This document shows positions 1 through 11,091 of a stretch of DNA of 64,000 nucleotides, one piece after another (the stretch's first letter is position 1; each line of letters opens with the position of its first letter). Where the stretch lies: assembly GCA_949825065.1 (NCBI GenBank), contig OX463842.1:52648034-52712033 (forward strand), written 5' to 3'. The translations under genes were made by a program, and so were the position numbers. A model generated the notes under the pieces. It searched no databases and had not been told where the DNA came from. It saw only the letters and a list, made by a program, of their open reading frames with translations. Source of the DNA: Odontocerum albicorne (taxonomy: Eukaryota > Arthropoda > Insecta > Trichoptera > Odontoceridae).

Positions 1-776
1 GTAGACAGTATTGACGACCTTCAAACGCTTATAGATAGAAATAATGAAGCCGGTGTGAGGCTGGGGCTGAACATGAACGTAAGTAAAACTAAGTTCATGG
101 TGTTTGGCTGGCAGGATCACGCAGGATCACGTCTTACATTGAACGGTGCTGATATAGAGAGAGTGAAAAAAATTAAATACCTCGGAAGTATCCTAGTGGA
201 CGAGCTCGACCCAAGTCAAGTGCAGAATAAAATGAAAAGCGTATTCTGCGATGATAATCTAAACTTGAATCTTCGACAACGGTTAGTCAAATGCTACGTT
301 TGGTCAGTGTTATTGCATGGAGTGGAATCATGGACCCTCAAAGTTGGTAGTATGCACCGACTGGAAGCATTCGAAACGTGGATGTACCGGAGAATGCTAC
401 GGATACCCTGGACGGATACGGTCAGCAACACAAGGGTTCTTCAAAGAGCCAAAGCTGATAGAAAGTTGCTGACTAATATTGATGTCCGAAAGGTGTCCTA
501 TTTGGGTCATGTACTTAGATGAGCAAAGTACAAATTACTGCACCTGATCATCCAAGGCAAAATAGAGGGTCGAAGAGGTGTTGGCAGGAGGCAAATCTCC
601 TGGCTCCGCAATATAACATACGTAATTGGACTGGTATAAGAAGCGTTGGGGATCTTTTTCGGGCTGCCGGGGACAAATACGCCTACTCTCAGGTGATATT
701 CAACGTTGGGGGAACCTTACATGACACTGGGAAGAAGACTACGGCCACCGACACTTATAGTTTCTATAGTCAATAA
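1..776 (+). pseudogene. RTE-like LINE reverse transcriptase, C-terminal fragment
   Basis: The left window edge lies inside an open frame (frame 1) encoding the end of a non-LTR RT plus the connector downstream of it. Recognisable blocks are the KYLGSIL block, the YVWSVLLHGVESWTL block and the WMYRRMLRIPWTD block typical of insect endonuclease-RT LINEs. An in-frame TGA at 520-522 follows the GHVLR block. Coding similarity continues past it (YKLLHLIIQGKIEGRR), then shifts frame near 620 and ends with the WTGIRSVGDLFRAAGDK block. About ten residues seem missing between the SQVQNK and FCDDNLNL blocks. One nonsense mutation, one frameshift and one internal deletion mark it as dead. A 3' relative lies on the minus strand at 30973-31396. 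The RTE-like clade name is from pattern memory only. Confidence 0.85.
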
Positions 777-779
777 GCC

Positions 780-1745
780 AGGCACCCTTCCTTTTCGAAT
801 TCCTCGTTACATAAAAGCAATGAAATGCATCGATATGTAATTTATTTACAAATTTAACAATTAAATTTTTGTGATAAATTACAGAAAGTTGAAAGTCAAA
901 AGGCAACAACAGTAATCGGATATTTTTTCTTGACAAGAGCTTCCAAATGTCAGATTTTCCTCTTCATAAATTTCTGCGAAATATTTTTTCAACTCTTGAA
1001 GGAATATACGAGTATTTGTGTAGGTCGTTAATGCGCCCCTCTTCAAAAGGGGGGGACTCGAGGAATAAATATAATTTAAGTTCATAAATAATAAATGAGT
1101 CCCGCCGCGCTACACGAGAGGATCCAGAGTGGCAGTGATGGAACTCCAGATTTTAAGCCCCCCTGCTCTGTAACGTTAGCGCACCCTGTGAAATAATGAA
1201 AAAATATATTAATGATTGAAACGAACCTTTCGCTCCAAATTGTCTATGCAATGAAAACAAAGCGATGGACGAAAATTTTCTACACAATTTTATATGTTTA
1301 TATAAAAAAACTTTTCATTTTTATTATAAAATTGAGCAAAAAGTTACTTTATTTCATTAATAAGTTATTGCCAAAATGTTCTATGAGTTATTTATCATAA
1401 TGTTATTAAATGAATCAGAATTATTTTCAAATCATAAATTGTTTATAATTAACTTTTCAAGGTTTAGTTAAAATAAAAAAAAAATACTCCTTATTTGTGT
1501 TGTTTCAGAAAATTATGTTTTGAAAATAATGTGAATAATTTGTAAAGTATTATAAAAACTGAAAAAATACAAATAAATGGAGAAAAAATGAGGCTTTTTT
1601 GACTTATTGTTCAACAATTGCTTCGTGCAAAAAATATAGAAAAATATTTGTTGATAAAAATTACATGGCGTAATGGGATATTATATAATGTAAATATGCG
1701 TAATAATAATAACAAGTATTTAGTACTCGTAGTTAGGTTCGTATA
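780..1745. other. AT-rich spacer, no gene seen
   Basis: Short frames here are interrupted and match nothing recognised. A slightly GC-richer patch near 1095-1195 is unassigned. One TACGAGTA octamer lies at 1007-1014 and another at 1724-1731. Confidence 0.5.
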
Positions 1746-1749
1746 TTTT

Positions 1750-1838
1750 AGGATAAGCTACCGAGGATAGACGAACACTAAAGAAACTTTTTAGATATGT
1801 GATAGTTACACATTCCACTTGAGGTGTAGTGTAGTTCA
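1750..1838 (+). repeat. Dispersed hairpin repeat R3, copy 1
   Basis: This is one of three related stretches (also near 4600-4705 and 46262-46405). Each holds a block that can form a hairpin, followed by an ATATGTGATAGTTACACATT-like block with an ATGTG/CACAT inverted repeat. In this copy the hairpin is weak: CTAAA and TTTAG around a short loop. The parent element is unknown. Confidence 0.5.
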
Positions 1839-1845
1839 TGTTTTA

Positions 1846-2432
1846 AGAGGGTATTCTACTCTAGAGGCGTGAATTTAGGGCGTTTTTTTTTTTCAGACTA
1901 AATAAATAAAACACGAAAAATATGGTTCCTACACATTTTTTTACAGTTTGCTTATTGATGATTTGAGAATGTACAAAAAAAATACACAGTTTCGTGATAA
2001 AAAATAAGGTCGTTATGGTTCGAACCAAAGAGAAAAAATGGCAGCTGTCTGAAAAAAAAATTTTTACCCTTTTTTTTAATTTTATTTTTTTTAAATAGTA
2101 AAAAAGCAATTTTCAAGGTAGGAACGATAAAACAATATTTTTTAAAGTTTTACACTAAATTTGAAGGCAATTGTTTTGATAAAACTTGAGATTTTATGTC
2201 GACCAGGTCAAAAAAAAGTAGTTTCGAGAAAAACGCGTTTAAAGTTTTGAGATTGTTGTCTGAGTTATTCCGGTGCGGCGTAATTGCTGCCTCATTTATA
2301 GTTATAACTTCGTAAATATTAAGAATTTTAAAATTTCCTTTTGAGAACATATTTTAAAGGTCTAAACTCGAAGAATTTGCCAAAAAAAATAAAAAGCGAT
2401 TTTTTCAAATTTCTTGAGTAAAATACCCTCCT
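1846..2432. mobile_element. Non-autonomous DNA transposon with terminal inverted repeats
   Basis: The left end AGAGGGTATTCTACTC (1846-1861) is matched in inverted orientation at the right end (2416-2432, GAGTAAAATACCCTCCT). The element is about 587 bp, AT-rich and has no coding capacity. The interior includes long A and T runs. No clean target duplication was identified, so the superfamily is open. It abuts the downstream side of hairpin repeat R3 copy 1. Confidence 0.55.
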
Positions 2433-3020
2433 AAGTGTATACCACCATTAACTTTGCTAAGACCAAAAACATAATTAAAATAAATAATTCTCTTTGTTTT
2501 TACTTCGGTCATAGTACATAAAAACTGAAAAAAATCTAAAAATAATGAAGTGACCGCTGTTGTATTGGAAAAAAATGTCGGTAAAAAATAAAAATAGATA
2601 TTTTAACATTGTTGATGTAATTAATTCATTAATGTAATTAATTAATGCAAGTTATTCTATATTCAAAACATTTTTAAGGAAACTTTTATTTTTCAAATAT
2701 TATTTGACAGCTGTCACTTCAGGATATGATTAGAATACATTAAATAAAAAATAAATTAATATGTTTTACTAAGATAAAATTACTTCTATGATATGAATCA
2801 ATGAAGTAAATATTAATGTTAAAAATGTATATGAATGTTTTGATTTCCTTCTGTAATTAGTGGCGTAAATAATTAGTAGTGTGCGAATAGAGGAATAGGT
2901 GTTCTATTTATTTTCAAATGCAATAAATAAATAAATAACGGAGTAAAAAAGTAAGGGTGAAAAAAATACATATACAACACAATTGGGAAGGTATAGCGCG
3001 GTAGAAAACGATGCACATTA
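2433..3020. other. AT-rich spacer, no gene seen
   Basis: Low-complexity A/T-rich sequence with no recognised element or frame. Confidence 0.5.
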
Positions 3021-3024
3021 TAGT

Positions 3025-3175
3025 TGGATCAAATAGATGATATTTTGAAAGAAAGTAATGTTAAAAGTCTGAGAAATCGAATGAGCTGTATGAGAAGGTA
3101 TATGGATGTAGAAAAGACGATATATATATTACCCGACAGAGAGAGGGCGTGCTGGTAGATATGCTCGTATAGGTT
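3025..3175 (+). pseudogene. LINE family A, 3' coding fragment
   Basis: A short translated stretch (LDQIDDILKESNVKSLRNRM, then MRRYMDVE) matches the C-terminal tail of LINE family A seen at 43405-43636 and 22480-22790. No upstream coding sequence remains, so this is a 5'-truncated or eroded copy. The match is at protein level across the family tail only. Confidence 0.5.
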
Positions 3176-3395
3176 TAAAACCGCGTTTTGGTTTTAAAGT
3201 TTAACCGTGCGATGATAAAATTAAGCATTATTTTAGTAGTGTTAGTAATTCAAAGTACTTATCATGTGTGACTGGTGTCAGTTTAAATAACAAGCAAATA
3301 ACAAATCTTTAGACTTTTAAATGTAATTTTGGAGAAAGGTTAGGTTAATCTTTTAAATGAGATAGGTTTGGTTAAACTTTTACTTTTAAATGTAA

Positions 3396-3919
3396 TTTTG
3401 GAGATTGGCTTAGTAGGTTACTTACCTTTACAGAATTGTTATAAATATCGTGGATGATCCTAGCTGTGAGTGTGACCATATGAGATTGTAGATCATGTAT
3501 TTTGGAGACAGGCATAGTAGGTTACTTACCTTTACAGAATGGTTATAAATATCGTGGATGATCCCAGCTGTGTGTGTGACCATATGAGATTGTAAATCAT
3601 GTATTTTGGAGACAGGCATAGTAGGTTACTTACCTATACATAATGGTTATAAATATCGTGGATGATCCCAGCTGTGAGTGTGACCATATGAGATTGTAGA
3701 TCATGTATTTTGGAGACAGGCATAGTAAGTTACTTACCTTTACAGAATGGTTATAAATATCGTGGATGATCCCAGCTGTGAGTGTGACCATATGAGATTG
3801 TAAATCATGTATTTTGGAGACAGGCATAGTAGGTTACTTACCTTTACAGAATGGTTATAAATATCGTGGATGATCCCGGCTGTGAGTGAGACCATATAAG
3901 ATTGTAGATCATGTATTTT
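3396..3919. repeat. 104-bp tandem repeat, about five copies
   Basis: The block GTAGGTTACTTACC recurs at 3413, 3517, 3621, 3725 and 3829, an exact 104-bp spacing. Units also share the ATAAATATCGTGGATGATCC and GATCATGTATTTT blocks. Differences between units are few. Minus-strand frames of 63 to 71 codons across the array repeat the same peptide and are by-products of the repeat, not genes. Confidence 0.9.
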
Positions 3920-4599
3920 TCGGTTGTCTTTGACGGGAAAGAGTCGATTTATCAAATGCTATATACGAGTATTTGCTGCCTGCAATGAATATTGCGTTTC
4001 TTCTTTTTTCGAAGAACTTCTCCACGTATAGATCGATTTTTAAAGTTTTCAAATCAAATCAGTTAAAAAATTGAAGTAACTAAAATTATATTTTTTTATT
4101 TCATTTATTATAATGACTCATATAACCTCGAAGTGACCTTGTTATGGTGGCACAAATCATCCTTGCGGGGGTGGATTGCTAAATAATTTAAAAAAGTATA
4201 TAAATTTTAACAAGGGTTTTGGAGCAAAATTAAAAGATGGCCTAGGTAGTTTGCGTCACACTTGAAGAGTTTGTTTTTCTCAAACATCAGAAAATTTCTC
4301 TGAAAATATTTAAGATTTTTTTCGTACACCATATACCAATTTTTTCTACTAACTCATTTCTTAAAATTACTAAATAATATATTTTTACTTAAAATACGGG
4401 GATCCAAGAGCTTTATGATATTATTTTAGGAAAATGTTGTGAAATCTAAATAAAAGTGTAGGTGTGGTATTTTAGCATTATACTCGTATTATTCAATCGT
4501 TTTGAGTGAAATATTATTTAATGAATTTTTTAAAGCATTACTAATACATAATAATAGCAATAAAAAGATAATTTATGTAACGTCTTTCAGAAAAACACA
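3920..4599. other. AT-rich spacer, no gene seen
   Basis: Nothing recognised apart from TACGAGTA octamers at 3964-3971 and 4481-4488. Confidence 0.5.
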
Positions 4600-4705
4600 T
4601 TACATAAGAAAGCCACAAAAAACTTACCGAATGGAGGAGAGACGAACTACAAAGGAACCTTTGTAAGTCTTCCTATATGTGATAGTCAGACATTTGGAGG
4701 GCTCG
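4600..4705 (+). repeat. Dispersed hairpin repeat R3, copy 2
   Basis: TACAAAG (4648-4654) and CTTTGTA (4659-4665) form a 7-bp stem with a 4-nt loop. The outer bases GAC/GTC can extend it across a small bulge. An ATATGTGATAGTCAGACATT block follows. It shares blocks and order with the copies at 1750 and 46262. It ends just before the 3' end of the Jockey-like LINE at 4718. Confidence 0.6.
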
Positions 4706-4717
4706 GCAGTAACAAAT

Positions 4718-5575
4718 GTTTTTTTTAACTTTTTTTATTAAACAAAGTTATATATTGTACAAATATTTGTCAAGGCTATACCTATATACAAATTTATTAC
4801 TTAACTAATCTTAATTATATGTTATAATTTATGAACTTACTTAATCTTATTTTCCTACAAGTCATTTTATTTTTATTTTTTACAATCTTAATATATGATT
4901 TCTTAGAAATAATTAACACCTACATACTACTTATAACTCAATAACAATTCTTACACTAATTATTTAGCAAAAACAAGTCCACTCGTTCAGGCTACTTGTA
5001 TTCCATCACATTCACTCGGACCTAGGTCGTCCCAGCTAATACTGTAGGTGGACTAGTCAGGCAACAGATAATGCTTCGGGAGCTTGTGTTTATAACGGAA
5101 GGGTAGGTCGGCTTAGTCTCGTAAGCCCCCAGGGCAGCGATTAAGGGATTGCTGTGATTTTGTTGGCTTTTATAGAACTTCACGGTCCAAGCGAAGATGT
5201 GGTGTTCTTCTCACTGTTCGGCGTGAAGTTGGGTAAGGTTTGTTCTGGGATGGGTGTTAAAAGATATCTTGAATGCTTTGTTCTGCACTCTCTGGAGTTT
5301 CAGGTGATCCGTGTTGCTCACACTACCCCAAACGGGTGCAGCATAGGTCAAGATAGGACGAATAAGGGTTTTATAGAGGAGGAGCTTATTTTTGGGTGAA
5401 AGGAAGCTGCGTCGATGAAATATCGAACTGATAGCCCATGTGCTTTTGTGATTCTTCTGTCTGATGATATTCAGATGGGGTTTCCACGTCAGGCGTCGGT
5501 CGAGGTGCAGGCCGAGATATTTAACCACGTCTTGCTACTCAACCAGGCAACCACCGATACGAGATGTATCACATT
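4718..5575 (-). pseudogene. Jockey-like LINE (family J1), C-terminal RT fragment and 3' UTR
   Basis: Minus-strand frame 5211-5528 encodes a typical post-RT region: VKYLGLHLDRRLTW, KLLLYKTLIRPILTYAAPVW, then LQRVQNKAFKISF. An in-frame stop follows LHAEQ, but coding similarity resumes in the same frame (FAWTVKFYKSQQNHSNPLI) and aligns with the plus-strand copy at 61540-61975. A second in-frame stop precedes the VVKYLG block. The 3' UTR runs to a T-rich/A-rich terminus near 4718. It is 5'-truncated near 5575 and dead. Jockey-like assignment is by motif pattern. Confidence 0.8.
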
Positions 5576-6110
5576 TTGAGATATTAAGAAAACAAGCCTT
5601 TATAAAATCTTTAAATTTATTTTAGAAACATTTATTAAAAAATAATGTAATTTTAAAAAGTATTAGGTTTTAAGACTATTATGTTCGAGTATCAGATTTT
5701 TTAATTATACCCTTAACTATCTTATTTGTAATTTTGAAACTCGTATTTTGTAATTTTATCGCTTACGATTATTTACTGCCGAGACCTTTATTTGATTTGT
5801 GATAGTAGCGCACAATATCGTGAAAAACATATTTCCAATATTATGGTTTAAAGCAAAAAAATATGTTTTTAAATATGATTGAATGGTGTATCGTGGTAGG
5901 AAAGTCTGATATTCTCTCCTTTCTGCCTACTCCAACAAAAAGGTGGCGTGATGGTATATAGTGGTATTTATGTGTGATAAAATATTTTATTGAAATTTTC
6001 ATGAGATTTTTCTCCTTTTGTTTTTCGTAGAAATCGGTTCCGATTCTTACCAATTAGGCTAGATAGTAGATAATAATAAGTAGATAATACAGTACAAAAA
6101 TAATATCCAC
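5576..6110. other. Spacer with a possible LINE family A tail
   Basis: About 5870-5965 resembles the extreme 3' tail of LINE family A (tcttctctgcctac-like block, then GCGTGATGGTATA), as seen at 22700-22760. The remainder is AT-rich and unassigned. Confidence 0.35.
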
Positions 6111-6119
6111 GATATCTCT

Positions 6120-6690
6120 ATATGAGAGAGTTTAGTGTCTATCCATGGCTTTATCCTACTCAGTTTCTGCTGGGCATGCTCGGGTATAACTCCTTGAGCG
6201 TAAGAAGAGATCTGCGTCTCCTGGTATACGTTGTCAAACTCGTTCGAGGAGTTGTGAGCTGTCCAGCATTTCTACAAAGATTAGCGTTAAATGTTCCTAA
6301 CGATTACACTAGACTGCGCCGGCAAGAACTGTTTTCAATAACATACCCAAGAACGGGTCTTCCAGTCGCTATACCTGTTGGAAGGTCCTTAACTCTTTTG
6401 AACGGGGCTGCTTCGGATATTGACAAATTTCATATCACATTACCAAAAGCAAAAGTAAATTTTCTTCTAAGATTGAGCGCGTTAGAAAGCACTCATCAAC
6501 ATACTTAAGTGACTGTGAATATATGTGTATCATATGTTTGTGTGCATATGATATATGTATGCATATACATTATTTTTTATTTTATATAATTTAAGATTTT
6601 TTTCTATGTTATTTTTCTTCTTTTTTAATATGTCTTGTATTTTTCAAAGTAATTGGGCTAAGCCTATTTTGAAAAACCAAATAAACCCAA
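6120..6690 (+). pseudogene. LINE family J3, C-terminal coding end and 3' UTR
   Basis: An open frame at 6122-6508 encodes the last ~128 residues of a LINE protein (PWLYPTQFLLGMLGYNSLSV, RLLVYVVKLVRG, then RTGLPVAIPVGRSL). The spacing of these blocks is that of the region after the RT core in Jockey/CR1-like elements. It is followed by a 3' UTR ending AATTGGGCTAAGCC...AAATAAACCC and an A-run near 6683. No RT active site is present, so the copy is 5'-truncated at about 6120. A second copy lies on the opposite strand at 7192-7945, giving a tail-to-tail pair. Confidence 0.8.
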
Positions 6691-7119
6691 AAAAAAAATT
6701 AGGTGAAAAAAATTAACACATTATTGGCAACAAAACAAATAAGAGCGTAAGAATTGTGATAGTTCAAGATATTGTGAAATATTTCCTGTGTTGGTAAGGA
6801 GTTGATAAAATACAACAAATTTCAATTTGCATTTGACAGAGAATATTGGATGACTTTGAGCATTTCTATAATATGAAATCATCCAAATCATATTGCAGGA
6901 GAAGATACAAAGGAAACAAAATGTAGGAATGGAAAAACTCCTGACTAAAGAACTTAAGTAAGTGGTTCCACTGTAGCATGAAGGCAGTGTTCATAGCAGC
7001 TGCAGACATAATTAAAATGCCAATGATGATTGGCACCCTCCAACATGGGGTGGAACGTGACTTCCAGATTCGATTCTTGTTGATAATAAACCCATTTAAA
7101 AGTTTCCAGTCTAGTCAAT
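6691..7119. other. Spacer between the LINE J3 pair, no gene seen
   Basis: No recognised coding or repeat sequence up to the start of the Penelope target duplication at 7120. Confidence 0.5.
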
Positions 7120-7998
7120 ACTTAAAATATCTTATAAATAGTTAATTGTGGAGATTTAAAGACATTGTATGTTAATTTGTTTTATCAAACACTGTTTATT
7201 TATTTTTTCAAAACAGGCTTAGCTCAATTACTTTGAAAAATACAAGATGTGTTAACATTAAAAATAATTAAAAATTATACAAAATAAAAAATAATGTATA
7301 TGCATGCATATATACACACAAACATATACATATATTCGAAGTCACTTAAGTTCGTTGATGAGTGCTTTCTAACGCGCTCAATCTTAGAAGAAAATTTACT
7401 TTTGATTTTGGGAACGTGATATGAAATATGTCAATATCCGAAGCAGCCCCGTTCAAAAGAGTTAAGGCCCTTCCAACAGACATAGTGGCTGGAAGACCCG
7501 TTCTTGCATTATGTTGTTCAGAACAGTGCTTACTGGCGCAGTCTAATGTAATTGTTAGGAACATTTAACGCTAATCTTTGTAGTAATGCTGGACAGCTCA
7601 CAGCTCCTCGAACGAGTTTGACAACGTATACCAGGAGACGCAGATCTCTTCTTACGCTCAAGGAGTTATACCCGAGCATGCCCAGCAGAAACTGAGTAGG
7701 ATAAAGCCATGGATAGACACCAAACTCACTCATATAGATATATCGTAGATATTTTTTTTGTACTTTCTCAACCATGAGTGAGTTCTGCGCCCCCACCGGG
7801 CTCCAAATGCAAATATTGCTTTCTAGTTTGCTACGGATCAATGAATTAAACAACGTTTTGAGCACCATTTGGTTTTCAAATGACTTAGAGATTCTTATTA
7901 CAAATCTTAGATTTTAATGCGCTGAGTTTCAGATAGTTTAGGAAAAAAAAATTTGGATAACAGTGTTTGATAAAACAAATTACAAACTTAAAATATCT
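7120..7998. mobile_element. Penelope-like foldback copy enclosing a LINE fragment
   Basis: ACTTAAAATATCT occurs at 7120-7132 and 7986-7998, a 13-bp target duplication. Inside the left repeat is the Penelope left end: the short extension (GGAGATTTAAAGACATTG) and the arm ending TTTTATCAAACACTGTTTA. Inside the right repeat is the inverted arm TAACAGTGTTTGATAAAACA. Between the arms lies the minus-strand LINE J3 fragment rather than the usual Penelope centre. The left junction falls on AATAAAC (minus strand), present in both parents. It may be a chimera made by template switching, or an insertion followed by loss. Confidence 0.7.
7192..7945 (-). pseudogene. LINE family J3, minus-strand copy inside a Penelope foldback
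   Basis: Minus frame 7530-7868 encodes VLKTLFNSLIRSKLE, the WSPVGAQNSLMVEKVQKKYL block and PWLYPTQFLLGMLGYNSL. After a frameshift near 7550, minus frame 7346-7564 continues with RTGLPATMSVGRALTLLNGA and the same C-terminus as the plus copy at 6508. This copy reaches further upstream than 6120-6690. The 3' UTR (AATTGAGCTAAGCC on the minus strand) runs into the Penelope arm. It is dead by frameshift and truncation. Confidence 0.85.
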
Positions 7999-8089
7999 AT
8001 AATATCTGGTTAGTTAGAAGAGATGACAATGGAGCAATTAACCCTCCAGGCTATTTTGAATACAATAAAAGAGATATTGAATATATATT

Positions 8090-8430
8090 TGTTTGGCGCT
8101 GCCTCTGCGCATTTATGTTACAACGTTACAAGGTTCCGCCACTGATCTCCGACATAACTCGCGGTGCTCGTATGCTGCTCCCATATGTCGCGCGTCAAGC
8201 AATCTGCAATCTGAAATCTACCCGACTGAAATTCAGCAATCCCGCTCCGTTCCTCCAGTCACACGCTACTCTATCGAGAAGAAAACAGCGACGGGATTTT
8301 CGCCGTGACAAATGTCCTGGCGCCTGTTCACACGTAACACAGGCCCGTCACTTGACGCCACCCGCCTCCACTCCTTATCCCTATTCCTCTTATTCCTGAA
8401 GCCACCCTTAGAAGGGGGGGTTGGCGTCTT
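8090..8430. other. GC-rich patch of unknown origin
   Basis: GC rises to about half here against an AT-rich background, with many CpG dinucleotides. Overlapping plus frames of 62 to 94 codons exist, but none matches a known family and none is favoured by context. It could be a regulatory or unrecognised mobile sequence. A GC-rich hairpin (CCACCCTT/AAGGGGGGG) lies at about 8401-8422. Confidence 0.35.
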
Positions 8431-9190
8431 TCAATCTTTTTCAACAATGAAAAAAGTAATAATTCGCGCGCTGACTGCCATTCAGCAATATTCTCCGTGA
8501 CATGTTTTCATGGTTTGACCAATGAATTCTTTGATAAATTTGAGATTTCACACCCAAGTACTTTTTAAAAGGTTGATGATTTATACTTTACTGACTTTTT
8601 GTTACATAATCGGTATTTACTTTTCATCAGAAAATGTAACTAGTATCACCGTTCTGCCTGGTTTTTACAAGTTTAATCCAATCATTTGGTGGTAAACCAA
8701 TTAATATTTGTATAATTCCGGTATCATGACTATGTAGTAAGTTTGCTCTCTGAGCGCTTAGATAGCTTGAGTTTGATTCATCATAATTTATTCTACTTGA
8801 AAGCTTTTTAACACAGAATTTGTGGATATCATCGTCCTTAAAAGTGGTTTCGAAAAAAACTCTTGGGGTGTTCTAAGATAAACTGTTGCACTTAAGTGGC
8901 AGCCCATAAATAAATAGTTTTTTTTATTTCAATAATTAAACTAATCTTATAGGGCTTTTTATCAGGCATTGAATTGTATCAGTTATTCGATGTTTAATTT
9001 TTTTATGATAATAAAATGACATATTTATTGGTAAAGAACATCAAAAGTTGAAGACATAATAACTCTTAAAGAATATTTTGCGATTATAATTTCATTAAGT
9101 TCACCTTAGTCAAAAAAAATATTTAAAATTGTATGTTAAAACGAATTGAAACAAATTATTTTTAATTATTTTTATTTACAATACTTTTAA
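8431..9190. other. AT-rich spacer, no gene seen
   Basis: No recognised element; short frames only. Confidence 0.5.
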
Positions 9191-9193
9191 GTC

Positions 9194-10827
9194 ACGATGT
9201 TTGTAGCAACGCATTAATTATATTAACATGTTTGTAGCAACGCATTCATTATATTACCATGTTTGTAACAACGCATTCATCATATTACCATGTTTGTAGC
9301 AACGCATTCATAATATTATCAGGTTTGTAGGACGCATTCATAATATTATCATGTTTGTAGCAACGCATTCATAATATTATCATGTTTGTAGCAACGCATT
9401 CATAATATTATCATGTTTGTAGCAACGCATTCATTATATTACCATGTTTGTAACAACGCATTCATCATATTACCATGTTTGTAGCAACGCATTCATAATA
9501 TTATCAGGTTTGTAGGACGCATTCATAATATTATCATGTTTGTAGCAACGCATTCATAATATTATCATGTTTGTAGCAGCGCATTCATTATATTACCATG
9601 TTTGTAACAACGCATTCATCATATTACCATGTTTGTAGCAACGCATTCATAATATTATCAGGTTTGTAGGACGCATTCATAATATTATCATGTTTGTAGC
9701 AACGCATTCATAATATTATCATGTTTGTAGCAACGCATTCATAATATTATCATGTTTGTAGCAACGCATTCATTATATTACCATGTTTGTAACAACGCAT
9801 TCATCATATTACCATGTTTGTAGCAACGCATTCATAATATTATCAGGTTTGTAGGACGCATTCATAATATTATCATGTTTGTAGCAACGCATTCATAATA
9901 TTATCATGTTTGTAGCAACGCATTATCATGTTTGTAGCAACGCATTCATTATATTACCATGTTTGTAACAACGCATTCATCATATTACCATGTTTGTAGC
10001 AACGCATTCATAATATTATGAGGTTTGTAGCAACGCATTCATAATATTATCATGTTTGTAGCAACGCATTCATAATATTATCATGTTTGTAGCAACGCAT
10101 TCATAATATTATCATGTTTGTAGCAACGCATTCATAATATTATCATGTTTGTAGCAACGCATTCATCATATTACCATGTTTGTAACAACGCATTCATCAT
10201 ATTACCATGTTTGTAGCAACGCATTCATAATATTATCAGGTTTGTAGGACGCATTCATAATATTATCATGTTTGTAGCAACGCATTCATAATATTATCAT
10301 GTTTGTAGCAACGCATTCATAATATTATCATGTTTGTAGCAACGCATTCATTATATTACCATGTTTGTAACAACGCATTCATCATATTACCATGTTTGTA
10401 GCAACGCATTCATAATATTATCATGTTTGTAGCAACGCATTCATAATATTATCATGTTTGTAGCAACGCATTCATAATATTATCATGTTTGTAGCAACGC
10501 ATTCATCATATTATCATGTTTGTAACAACGCATTCATCATATTACCATGTTTGTAGCAACGCATTCATAATATTATCATGTTTGTAGCAACGCATTCATA
10601 ATATTATCATGTTTGTAGCAACGCATTCATAATATTATCATGTTTGTAACAACGCATTCATCATATTATCATGTTTGTAGCAACGCATTCATAATATTAT
10701 CATGTTTGTAGCAACGCATTCATAATATTAACATGTTTGTAGCAACGCATTCATAATATTATCATGTTTGTAGCAACGCATTCATCATATTATCATGCTT
10801 GTAGCAATGTATTTATTCTATTATCAT
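9194..10827. repeat. 31-bp minisatellite array, about 52 units, with higher-order variants
   Basis: The unit is CATGTTTGTAGCAACGCATT followed by CATAATATTAT, repeated without spacers. Variant units include GTAACAACGC...CATCATATTAC and a 30-bp form AGGTTTGTAGGACGC. The 30-bp form recurs at 9321, 9506, 9660, 9845 and 10238, spaced 185, 154, 185 and 393 bp, so blocks of five to six units (and multiples) have been copied together. The distal part is more homogeneous for the ATAATATTAT type. It has no coding frame and no unique spacers. Confidence 0.95.
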
Positions 10828-11091
10828 GTTGATAAAAATTTCCATCACCTTTTTATGATTGCGTTTGCGCACTACACACAAACACTACATAAACACCTAA
10901 AAATATTTTCACATATCAAAAGAACTACAAACGATTATTTCAAGTTCGGCTTCCATCGGTAAGTTTTCTGACCAAATGTGTTATTCTGAGCATATGCATA
11001 TGCGGAAAAGTACTTTATCTAATTGCCGAAGCCACTACCTTCTTACACTTACACATAACCTGTTTGTTTTTAATATGTCAATATTCTTCTT

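Noticed and set aside
2997..3010. Third GCGCGGTAG element end
   Set aside because: Only about 9 bp match, and no second terminus or GTGAAAC motif is nearby.
3428..3955. Small minus-strand genes in the 104-bp array
   Set aside because: The frames encode the same translated repeat unit and end at its boundaries.
8093..8500. Three overlapping plus-strand frames in a GC-rich patch
   Set aside because: They are mutually overlapping in different frames, with no domain and no splice or promoter support.
9194..10827. CRISPR-like regular repeat array
   Set aside because: The 31-bp units follow one another directly with no unique spacers, in eukaryotic repeat-rich sequence with no cas genes. It is a minisatellite.
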